NCBI GenBank assembly: GCA_020633975.1
Contig: JACKCR010000002.1
Coordinates: 2,046,001-2,110,000, forward strand
DNA: 64,000 nt
Reading direction: 5' to 3'
DNA from: Candidatus Eiseniibacteriota bacterium
Lineage (GTDB): Bacteria; Eisenbacteria; RBG-16-71-46; CAIMUX01
Each line of letters begins with the position of its first letter. Within the stretch, counting starts at the first letter, position 1. Under the pieces are notes generated by a model. That model worked only from the letters and a program-made list of their open reading frames with translations. It was not told the origin of the DNA and did no database searches. The translations under genes and the position numbers were made by a program. Of the stretch, positions 50,076 through 58,071 are shown piece after piece.

Positions 50076-50774
50076 CTACCTCCGGCGTCCACCGCCACCC
50101 GCGGGCTGCGCAGCCTCACGCGTTGGCCTGGCTTCCATCTCCCCCGCGTCCAACACCTCACCGTGGAAGATCCAGACCTTCACGCCGATGGCGCCGTAGG
50201 CCGTCACTGCCGTGACCTGGGCGTAGTCGATGTTGGCCCTGAGCGTATGCAGCGGCACCCGTCCCTCGCGGTACTTCTCCACCCGCGCCATCTCTGCGCC
50301 GCCCAGCCGTCCGGCCGCGCGCACGCGGATGCCTTCCGCACCCGAGCGCATCGTGGAAGAAACCGCCTTCTTCATGGCGCGACGGAACGAGACCCGCGCC
50401 TCGAGCTGCCGAGCGATGTTCTCGGCCACGAGGTGCGCGTCCATGTCCGGGTTGTCCACCGACTTGATGTCGATGAAGATCTCGCGCTTGAACGCGTGCT
50501 GGAGCTCGTCGCGGATCTGGTTGACCTGCGCGCCACTCCGTCCGATGACCACGCCCGGCTTCGCAGTGTGGATGGTCACGTCGACCTTCGCACCACCGCG
50601 ACGCTCGATCACGATCTTGGAGATACCGCTGTTCGGCAGCCGCTTCTCGATGTAGCGCCGGATCCGCAGGTCTTCCTGCAGAAGGTCGGCGTACTCACGG
50701 TTGGCGAACCAACGAGAGTCCCAGGTCTTGATCACTCCGAGGCGAAAGCCGATCGGATGCGTTTTCTGTCCCAT
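50076..50774 (-). CDS. rpsC: 30S ribosomal protein S3
   Basis: A 232-residue S3: MGQKTHPIGFRLGVIKTWDSRWFA, a KH domain with 'VTIHTAKPGVVIGRSGAQVNQIRDEL', 'IARQLEARVSFRRAMKKAVSSTMRSGAEGIRVRAAGRLGGAEMAR' and 'GVKVWIFHGE'. The C-terminus is a short Gly/Arg-rich tail. S3 helps form the mRNA entry channel. The start codon overlaps the rplV stop by one base (TAATG). Confidence 0.98.
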   Translation of the reverse strand: MGQKTHPIGFRLGVIKTWDSRWFANREYADLLQEDLRIRRYIEKRLPNSGISKIVIERRGGAKVDVTIHTAKPGVVIGRSGAQVNQIRDELQHAFKREIFIDIKSVDNPDMDAHLVAENIARQLEARVSFRRAMKKAVSSTMRSGAEGIRVRAAGRLGGAEMARVEKYREGRVPLHTLRANIDYAQVTAVTAYGAIGVKVWIFHGEVLDAGEMEARPTREAAQPAGGGGRRR

Positions 50775-51109
50775 TACTCGTCTCCCACCACGATGGTGAT
50801 GTGGCTCGTCCGCTTGAGGATCCGGTTCGCACGGCGCTGCGCACGCGGCCGAATCCGCTTGAGCGTAGGTCCCGCGCCGGCGACAGCCATCTTCACGCGC
50901 AGCGTTTCGGGATCCAGGGTCTCGTCCTTGTGAACCGCATTCGCGACCGCGCTCTTCAGGACCTTGTCGATGTCCCGAGCGATCGGACGCGTGGTGAACG
51001 CGAGCACTTCCTGCGCGCGGCTCACGTTGAGCCCGCGAATCAGGCAGAGCACACGGTCCGCCTTCCGCGGAGAGACTCGGACGAATCGTGCAACGGCTCT
51101 CGACTGCAT
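50774..51109 (-). CDS. rplV: 50S ribosomal protein L22
   Basis: A 111-residue L22: 'AVARFVRVSPRKADRVLCLIRGLNVSRAQEVLAFTTRPIARDIDKVLKSAVANA', then the beta-hairpin tip region 'LKRIRPRAQRRANRILKRTSHITIVV' that reaches the exit tunnel (macrolide contact site). Normal length. Confidence 0.98.
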   Translation of the reverse strand: MQSRAVARFVRVSPRKADRVLCLIRGLNVSRAQEVLAFTTRPIARDIDKVLKSAVANAVHKDETLDPETLRVKMAVAGAGPTLKRIRPRAQRRANRILKRTSHITIVVGDE

Positions 51110-51136
51110 CGTTCTAAAGCTCCTTCGCCTCGGCGG

Positions 51137-51412
51137 TCACCGCGAGACCTTGTCCGACTTCGCGTGACCCCGGAAGGTCCGTGTCGGAGCGAACTCACCG
51201 ATCTTGTGGCCGACCATGTTCTCGGACACGTAGATCGGAATGAACTTGTTCCCGTTGTGCACCGCGAGGGTGTGCCCTACGAACTCCGGCATGATCGTGC
51301 AGCTACGCGCCCAAGTACGGACGACCTTCTTCGCGCCCGACTGGTTCATGTCACGGATCTTCGTGACGAGCGTCATGTCGACGTACGGGCCCTTCTTTAC
51401 AGAACGCGCCAT
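51137..51412 (-). CDS. rpsS: 30S ribosomal protein S19
   Basis: A 91-residue S19: [23 protein letters not shown], then '[57 protein letters not shown]'. Canonical. It sits in the head of the small subunit with S13. Confidence 0.99.
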   Translation of the reverse strand: MARSVKKGPYVDMTLVTKIRDMNQSGAKKVVRTWARSCTIMPEFVGHTLAVHNGNKFIPIYVSENMVGHKIGEFAPTRTFRGHAKSDKVSR

Positions 51413-51430
51413 GGGATCGCCTCGCCTCTC

Positions 51431-52261
51431 TTACTTCTTCTTCTTCCGCCGACGAACGATGAGCTTGTCGGACAGCTTCTTCTTCCGCGTCTTGAGACCC
51501 TTGGTCGGCTTACCCCACGGAGTACAAGGATGACGACCTCCGGAGGTCCGGCCCTCACCACCACCCATCGGATGGTCGTGCGGGTTCATCACGACGCCAC
51601 GAACGGAAGGACGACGTCCGAGCCAGCGGGTCTTGCCCGCCTTGCCCACGACTTCGTTCTCGTGGTCGATGTTTCCGACCTTGCCGATCGTGCAGTAGCA
51701 CCGCAGGTCGAACATCCGCATCTCACCGGAAGGGAGCCGCACGGTTGCGTACTTACCTTCCTTCGCCATGAGCTGGCACTCGGCGCCGGCACCGCGCGCG
51801 ACCTGAGCACCCTTTCCAGGGATGAGCTCGAGGTTGTGGATCGACGTACCCAGGGGAACGTCACCCACCGGCATCGCATTGCCGTTCTTCACCTCGACCT
51901 TGGGACCGGAGACGATCTCCTCCCCCACGCCGAGGCCAAGCGGGGCCACGATGTACCGCTTCTCTCCGTCCACATAGTGGAGGAGGGCGATACGAGCCGA
52001 CCGGTTCGGGTCGTACTCGATCGAAGCCACCTTCGCCGGGATGCCGTGCTTGTCACGGCGGAAATCGATGAGCCGATACCGACGCTTGTGTCCACCACCG
52101 CGGCACCATGACGTAACCCGACCATGGTTGTTGCGTCCGCCGCTCTTCTTGAGCGGACGAAGCAACGACTTCTCGGGCTCGGACTTGGTGATGTCCGCGA
52201 AGTCCGAGACGGTCTTGTACCGTAGCGCCGGTGTGGTCGGCTTGAACTTCTTCAATCCCAT
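51431..52261 (-). CDS. rplB: 50S ribosomal protein L2
   Basis: A 276-residue L2: [34 protein letters not shown], '[32 protein letters not shown]' and the terminal '[55 protein letters not shown]' with the essential His of the HPMGGGEG loop. L2 is needed for peptidyl transferase and subunit association. Confidence 0.99.
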   Translation of the reverse strand: MGLKKFKPTTPALRYKTVSDFADITKSEPEKSLLRPLKKSGGRNNHGRVTSWCRGGGHKRRYRLIDFRRDKHGIPAKVASIEYDPNRSARIALLHYVDGEKRYIVAPLGLGVGEEIVSGPKVEVKNGNAMPVGDVPLGTSIHNLELIPGKGAQVARGAGAECQLMAKEGKYATVRLPSGEMRMFDLRCYCTIGKVGNIDHENEVVGKAGKTRWLGRRPSVRGVVMNPHDHPMGGGEGRTSGGRHPCTPWGKPTKGLKTRKKKLSDKLIVRRRKKKK

Positions 52262-52298
52262 GCTGATCGCTCTCCGCGTCTACTCCAGGTCGACAACT

Positions 52299-52595
52299 CT
52301 AGACCTGGTCGAAGATCTCGATTGACTGATCGCCTTCCAGAGTGACGATGGCTTTCTTCCAATCGGGCTTGCGTCCGATCGAGGTGCGCATCCGCCGAGT
52401 CTTGCCGGCGTAATTCTGGGTCCGCACCTGCGTCACCTTCACATCGAAGATCTCTTCGATCGCCCGGGCGATCTCGATCTTGTTCGCCACCGGATCGACC
52501 ACGAACACGTAAGTGTTCGCACCGGTCCGGAGCTGGGTCATCTTCTCGCTGATGACAGGACGGCGGATGATCTGTCGCGGGTCCTTGCGGCTCAT
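52299..52595 (-). CDS. rplW: 50S ribosomal protein L23
   Basis: A 98-residue L23: MSRKDPRQIIRRPVISEKMTQLRTGANTYVFVVDPVANKIEIARAIEEIFDVKVTQVRTQNYAGKTRRM, ending 'KKAIVTLEGDQSIEIFDQV'. The start ATG 52595 overlaps the rplD stop by 4 bp and has GGAGGT upstream. The frame extending to 52763 is a shadow of rplD. It is the trigger factor/SRP docking protein at the tunnel exit. Confidence 0.97.
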   Translation of the reverse strand: MSRKDPRQIIRRPVISEKMTQLRTGANTYVFVVDPVANKIEIARAIEEIFDVKVTQVRTQNYAGKTRRMRTSIGRKPDWKKAIVTLEGDQSIEIFDQV

Positions 52596-53218
52596 CCCCG
52601 CACCTCCTTCAACTTGGCGAGCGCGTCCTCGGTAATGAGGACGTGGTCCGCCCAGAGCACCTCGTAGGTGTTGATCTGCTCGGCGCTCGAGGTATCGAAG
52701 CCGCGTAGGTTCCGACCGGCGAGCACGACATTGTTGTCCCCGGAGGGGACGACGAGCAAACACTTGGAGTCGCTCAGGCCCAGGGCCTTCAGCATCGTCA
52801 CGACCTCACGGGTCTTGCCGTCCTGCACACCGGAAGCGGTGAGCACGGTGACGGCACCGTCCTTCGCCCGCACGGTCAGAGCGGAACGAAGCGCGGCCGC
52901 GCGCATGCCCTTCGGGAGCTTGTTGTAGTGGTCGCGGGGCATCGGACCATGAGCCCGTCCACCCTTGACCCACACGTTGCTCCGGGTCGTACCGGCACGA
53001 GCACGGCCGGTACCCTTCTGACGCCATGGCTTCGGGCCACCACCGGAGACTTCACTCCGCGTCTTGACCTTGACCGTGCCCTGGCGCTGATTGTTCTGGT
53101 AGTTGACGACCGAGAGCCACATGACGTGGCGGTTGATCTTCGCCTCGAAGATCTCGGCCGGCAGCTCGACGGTGCCCTTGTCGGCGCCCGACGGATCGCG
53201 TAGCTGTGCGCTCGCCAT
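52592..53218 (-). CDS. rplD: 50S ribosomal protein L4
   Basis: A 208-residue L4. It has 'PAEIFEAKINRHVMWLSVVNYQNNQRQGTVKVKTRSEVSGGGPKPWRQKGTGRARAGTTRSNVWVKGGRAHGP', the loop that lines the exit tunnel, and 'NVVLAGRNLRGFDTSSAEQINTYEVLWADHVLITEDAL'. L4 is the classical autoregulator of the S10 operon. It follows rplC by 3 bp. Confidence 0.98.
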   Translation of the reverse strand: MASAQLRDPSGADKGTVELPAEIFEAKINRHVMWLSVVNYQNNQRQGTVKVKTRSEVSGGGPKPWRQKGTGRARAGTTRSNVWVKGGRAHGPMPRDHYNKLPKGMRAAALRSALTVRAKDGAVTVLTASGVQDGKTREVVTMLKALGLSDSKCLLVVPSGDNNVVLAGRNLRGFDTSSAEQINTYEVLWADHVLITEDALAKLKEVRG

Positions 53219-53221
53219 CGG

Positions 53222-53860
53222 CTAGTTCCCCTTCTTCGACTTGACCGCGAGGCGGATCGTCACCAGGGACCGCGGACCGCCCGGCACCGCCCCGCGCACG
53301 AGCACGAGGTTCCGCTCCGGATCGATCTGGACCACCTTCAGGTTCTGAACCGTCACGTTGACATCGCCCATGTGGCCGGGGAGCTTCTTGCCCTTCCAAA
53401 CGCGGTTCGGGTATGCGCTCGCGCCGACCGAACCGGGCAGGTCTCCCGTCTTGCTTCCGTGAGAGGCAGGACCACCGGAGAATCCATGGCGCTTACGGAC
53501 ACCCTGGAAGCCCCGTCCCTTCGAGATACCCGCGACGTCGACGATCGCGCCGACTTCGAGCTTCTCGACGGTGAGGACGTCGCCCGAGTTCAGCTCACTG
53601 CCGTCCTCGACACGGAACTCGCGAATGACCCGCGCGTTCTTCCCGCCGTGCTTCTTGATGTGCCCGAGCTCCGGGCGATTGAGGCGCTTGTCCTCGATCT
53701 CGCCAAAGCCCAATTGCACGGCGCGATAGCCGTCGGTCTCCTCGGTCTTCACCTGGAGGACCGGGCACGGGCCGGCTTCGATGACGGTGACCGGGATCAT
53801 CATCCCGTTCTCACCGAATATCTGGGCCATTCCGAGCTTGCGCCCAATCAGACCAACCAT
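53222..53860 (-). CDS. rplC: 50S ribosomal protein L3
   Basis: A 212-residue L3: MVGLIGRKLGMAQIFGENGMMIPVTVIEAGPCPVLQVKT, then 'SKGRGFQGVRKRHGFSGGPASHGSK' (the extended loop to the peptidyl-transferase centre) and 'GKKLPGHMGDVNVTVQNLKVVQID'. It is separated from rpsJ by 137 bp containing two hairpins, unlike the tight spacing elsewhere in the operon. Confidence 0.98.
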   Translation of the reverse strand: MVGLIGRKLGMAQIFGENGMMIPVTVIEAGPCPVLQVKTEETDGYRAVQLGFGEIEDKRLNRPELGHIKKHGGKNARVIREFRVEDGSELNSGDVLTVEKLEVGAIVDVAGISKGRGFQGVRKRHGFSGGPASHGSKTGDLPGSVGASAYPNRVWKGKKLPGHMGDVNVTVQNLKVVQIDPERNLVLVRGAVPGGPRSLVTIRLAVKSKKGN

Positions 53861-53879
53861 GACCGTCTCCTACTCCTAC

Positions 53880-53992
53880 AGTCCGCCTTACGGACTAGCT
53901 CGCTGTCGCTCGGTCCCCTGCGGGCCTCTCACGACACCGCGCAGACTCTTGTCTTGCGTGCAGCTCAGCGGGCACCCTTCGGGCCGCCCGCT
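53880..53992 (-). promoter_or_regulatory. Two stem-loops in the rpsJ-rplC gap
   Basis: AGTCCG/CGGACT (53880-53896, 5-nt loop) and AGCGGGC/GCCCGCT (53967-53992) occupy most of the 137-bp gap. They are candidates for an attenuator or r-protein-binding leader controlling the genes from rplC onward. Confidence 0.45.
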
Positions 53993-53997
53993 GCCTG

Positions 53998-54300
53998 CTA
54001 GAGCTTGATCTCGATGTCCACCCCAGCGGGGAGCTCGATCTTCATCAACGCATCCATCGTCTGCTGCGAAGACTGCGTGATCTCGATCAGGCGCTTGTGC
54101 ACCCGCATCTCGAACTGTTCCCGCGACTTCTTGTCCACGTGAGGCGAACGGAGAACTGTGTAGACCGAACGCTTCGTGGGCAGCGGGATCGGGCCGGCGG
54201 TGATAGCGCCGGTCCTCTTCGCCGTCTTCACGATCTCACCGGCGGACCGGTCGAGCATGGCGTGGTCGTACGACTTGAGTTTGATGCGGATCTTCTGCAC
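53998..54300 (-). CDS. rpsJ: 30S ribosomal protein S10
   Basis: A 100-residue S10/Nus[75 protein letters not shown]. Canonical. It acts in the small subunit and, as NusE, in transcription antitermination. It is 17 bp after tuf. Confidence 0.99.
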   Translation of the reverse strand: MQKIRIKLKSYDHAMLDRSAGEIVKTAKRTGAITAGPIPLPTKRSVYTVLRSPHVDKKSREQFEMRVHKRLIEITQSSQQTMDALMKIELPAGVDIEIKL

Positions 54301-54317
54301 CGATCAGACCTCTCTCT

Positions 54318-55514
<1,197 letters not shown>

Positions 55515-55841
55515 TTCCTTAACCCACTCCTTCCGGATCCGGCATTTCGTCCAAGGCCTAGGTCGGCGAGGGCGCCATTTCGGCAAGGCGCACGGGCCGA
55601 CAGGAGGCTACACGCCTCCCAAACGACAACGCAGCAACCCCGCTCCGGAAGACCCGGCCAGGGATGCCTCTCTTCTTCCTGCATGCCAGGGCCTGGACCC
55701 TGAGCTTTTCCGGACCGATAAGGCGACGGGGCTTTCGTTGGGCCCGAAGGGCCAAACGGTGGTCCGATAACTGCTCGCCGGTGGAGAGATCTCTACGCTG
55801 GCTGAACTGGACCCCGTGCCGTCACCGCTTCCCTTCCGCTA
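55515..55841 (-). other. Non-coding gap between rpsG and tuf (place of fusA)
   Basis: 327 bp with no credible gene on either strand. It holds a GGAGGC/GCCTCC hairpin (55603-55619) and a GGCCC/GGGCC hairpin near 55740-55757. I could not place a convincing promoter for tuf. No EF-G residues are recognisable in any frame, so this is not a recent fusA relic. Confidence 0.6.
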
Positions 55842-56312
55842 CTACCAGCGGAAGTGGGAGAAGGCCTTGTTGGCCTCCGCCATGCGGTGCGTATCTTCCT
55901 TCTTCTTGATCGCGCCACCTTCGTTCTTGGACGCAGCAAGAAGCTCAGCCGCGAGCTTCTCGGCCATCGACCGACCCGGACGCGACTTGGCGTACTGGAT
56001 CAGCCAGCGGAATCCGAGAGCGGTACGCCGCTCGGGCTTGATTTCGACCGGAACCTGGTAGGTGGCTCCACCGACGCGGCGGCTCTTCACTTCCAGGTTC
56101 GGCTTCACATTGTTCATCGCCTGACGAAGGACGGAGACACCATCCTGCCCGGTCTTCTCGGCACAGACGTCGAGCGCGCCGTAGACGATCCGCTCGGCCG
56201 TCGACTTCTTGCCGTCGAGCATCACGTTGTTGACGAACCGGGTAACGAGCGTGCTCCCGGTCTTGGGATCCGCGACGAGGTCACGCTTATGGAAATTTGG
56301 CTTTCTCGGCAT
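55842..56312 (-). CDS. rpsG: 30S ribosomal protein S7
   Basis: A 156-residue S7: [48 protein letters not shown], '[38 protein letters not shown]' and the end '[12 protein letters not shown]'. S7 nucleates the 30S head and is the classical repressor of the str operon. It lies 45 bp after rpsL. Confidence 0.99.
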   Translation of the reverse strand: MPRKPNFHKRDLVADPKTGSTLVTRFVNNVMLDGKKSTAERIVYGALDVCAEKTGQDGVSVLRQAMNNVKPNLEVKSRRVGGATYQVPVEIKPERRTALGFRWLIQYAKSRPGRSMAEKLAAELLAASKNEGGAIKKKEDTHRMAEANKAFSHFRW

Positions 56313-56357
56313 TCCGTCTCTCGCTTAGGGATTACGTCTCTAGTGCCGTTCTCGGGC

Positions 56358-56732
56358 TTACTTCTTCGGGCGCTTCGTTCCGTACTTGGAACGAGCCTGA
56401 TTCCGACCGTCCACACCGCTAGCGTCGAGCGCGCCGCGCACGATGTGGTAGCGCACACCCGGGAGGTCCTTCACACGACCACCCCGAATGAGGACGATCG
56501 AGTGCTCCTGCAGGTTGTGTCCCTCGCCGGGGATGTAGGCCGTGACCTCGATGTTGTTGGTCAGGCGGACACGCGCGACCTTACGAAGCGCCGAGTTCGG
56601 CTTCTTGGGGGTAGTGGTGTAGACGCGTGTGCAGACGCCACGCTTCTGAGGACACGCCTTGAGAGCTGGCGCGGTCCCTTTCTTCACCACCTTCTTACGC
56701 CCGTTGCGAACCAACTGATTCAGCGTCGGCAC
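56358..56732 (-). CDS. rpsL: 30S ribosomal protein S12
   Basis: A 124-residue S12: [59 protein letters not shown], then '[35 protein letters not shown]'. The lysines at the streptomycin-resistance positions (in TPKKPNS and GRVKDLPG) are the sensitive-type residues. It controls decoding accuracy. It has a promoter of its own (56812-56840) and is separated from rpoC by inserted genes. Confidence 0.99.
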   Translation of the reverse strand: MPTLNQLVRNGRKKVVKKGTAPALKACPQKRGVCTRVYTTTPKKPNSALRKVARVRLTNNIEVTAYIPGEGHNLQEHSIVLIRGGRVKDLPGVRYHIVRGALDASGVDGRNQARSKYGTKRPKK

Positions 56733-56771
56733 TCGTTCACTCCTGCAAAACCGCTAGTGTCAATCATTTCG

Positions 56772-56796
56772 GGGACCCACAGACAAAGGGGGTCCC
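56772..56796 (-). promoter_or_regulatory. Leader hairpin of the rpsL transcript
   Basis: GGGACCC and GGGTCCC form a perfect 7-bp stem with an 11-nt loop in the 5' untranslated region, between promoter and start codon. It is a possible target of S7 or another r-protein, or an attenuator. Confidence 0.45.
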
Positions 56797-56811
56797 GTGC
56801 GCAGAAGCCAG

Positions 56812-56840
56812 AGTCTATGGATGTGAACTCTGATCGTCAA
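56812..56840 (-). promoter_or_regulatory. Strong sigma70-like promoter of the rpsL operon
   Basis: On the minus strand TTGACG (56835-56840), a 17-nt spacer and TAGACT (56812-56817), preceded by a TTTTTT run. This is the best promoter match in the window, and it explains how the str genes are expressed apart from rpoBC. Confidence 0.75.
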
Positions 56841-57027
56841 TCAAAAAAGTGGACAAGGAAGGCGCTGGCGGAACGGGGCTTACGGGACCAGTCGAGATCC
56901 GGGCCAATCCGGGTGTCCGAGCGGTCCAGTGCCGGGTGGTGACTTGGCCCCGCAACGGAAACTCCGGGGGGATTCGGGCCCCGTCCGCAGCGCCCGGTCC
57001 TCAGGCGGCCCTGCCGGCCAAAGAGAC

Positions 57028-57057
57028 GGCGGGCGCGGGAGTCGTCCCGCACCCGCC
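57028..57057 (-). terminator. Terminator of the lipoprotein gene
   Basis: GGCGGG-c-GCGGGA pairs with TCCCGC-a-CCCGCC around a 4-nt loop. On the minus strand it is followed by GTCTCTTT. It lies 65 bp after the lipoprotein stop and would insulate the rpsL promoter. Confidence 0.7.
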
Positions 57058-57121
57058 CATGGATTCACCGCGGATCGCGTCGTGGCGATCAGTGCCGCCT
57101 GTCGCCGCTTTTCCCGTCCGG

Positions 57122-58048
57122 TCAGTCCTCGAAGGCGTAGACCTTGAAGAGGCCGTTCCGCTCTATCACCACCTCGGCGAAGTCGATCGCGACTTCCTCG
57201 CCGCTTCCGGCCCGCTTCGCGTAGATCACCATGCCCTTCCAGAAGCGGAAGTTCCGGTAGTCTGCCCGTCCGTCCTTGAACTCGATCCGGACGGGGTAGT
57301 ATCCGAGGTCGCCCCACCTGTTGATCCCCGAGTTGATCCCGCTCTGGCAGCGTCGCTCGAGGAAGAACCAGGACTCGTTGACCGGGATGTTCGTGACTGG
57401 ACGGCTCTCAGGGAACTCGGGCCAGCAGAACTTCTGATAGTCGTGCCCACTGATCCGGAGGTAGGTGAACGCTCGAGCGTCCTGGTTGTCGAGCGCGGTC
57501 ATGATCTCGCCGATCAGCTTGTCGAACCCGCGGACGCCGCCATCTAGGTCACCGTCGACCGCCGGCGCCTCCCGGCGTCCACGAGCGACCGAGGACCGCT
57601 CGGGATCGTCGGGCCCGTCGAACCCATCGAGACCCTCGAACCGGGACTTCCCCGGATCGTCGCCCATCTTGGCTACCGGGACGGACGCGAAGTCGACGTA
57701 CTGACTCGTCGGCAGAGGGCGGTCCGGGAGAGGCTGCCCTGTGTCTACCGCCGACGCAGCGGACGAGGGGCTCTCACCCGTGTCTTCTGCCATTCCCGAC
57801 GCTTCGTGACCAGGAGTCGAAACCGCCCCGGACCCCAGAGTCTCGTTGGCGGTGCTGGCCCCGCTGTCCTTCAGGTCGGACCGCGAGTCCGAGTGTCCCT
57901 GCGTCGCGGTGACCTTCGCGCCGGTGGAATCACCGAGATCGGATGTCCGCTCCGGTTCCGACTGGCACCCAACGGCGAGGAGCGCCACGAGCCCGGCGAG
58001 GGCCGCACCCGGAAGAGTCCGGGTGCGAAGCGTGTGCTGGAAAATCAT
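57122..58048 (-). CDS. Putative lipoprotein of unknown function
   Basis: A 308-residue protein starting at ATG 58048 (AAGGAGGG 5-6 nt upstream). The signal peptide ends in 'GLVALLAVGC', a lipobox-like Cys. A ~110-residue Ser/Asp/Gly/Ala-rich linker follows. The C-terminal ~130 residues form a compact domain: 'GFDKLIGEIMTALDNQDARAFTYLRISGHDYQKFCWPEFPESRP', 'ESWFFLERRCQSGINSGINRWGD' and 'YRNFRFWKGMVIYAKR..GEEVAIDFAEVVIERNGLFKVYAFED'. I do not recognise the family. It is 23 bp downstream of the TonB receptor gene and probably co-transcribed, so it may be an outer-membrane accessory. Confidence 0.82.
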   Translation of the reverse strand: MIFQHTLRTRTLPGAALAGLVALLAVGCQSEPERTSDLGDSTGAKVTATQGHSDSRSDLKDSGASTANETLGSGAVSTPGHEASGMAEDTGESPSSAASAVDTGQPLPDRPLPTSQYVDFASVPVAKMGDDPGKSRFEGLDGFDGPDDPERSSVARGRREAPAVDGDLDGGVRGFDKLIGEIMTALDNQDARAFTYLRISGHDYQKFCWPEFPESRPVTNIPVNESWFFLERRCQSGINSGINRWGDLGYYPVRIEFKDGRADYRNFRFWKGMVIYAKRAGSGEEVAIDFAEVVIERNGLFKVYAFED

Positions 58049-58071
58049 GTTGTCCCTCCTTCCCTCGTTCC

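Larger units (their letters stand above)
56733..57121 (-). other. Upstream region of rpsL
   Basis: 389 bp without a gene. From the rpsL side it contains an AGGAG-type ribosome site, a leader hairpin (56772-56796), the promoter at 56812-56840, and the terminator of the preceding lipoprotein gene (57028-57057). Confidence 0.65.
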
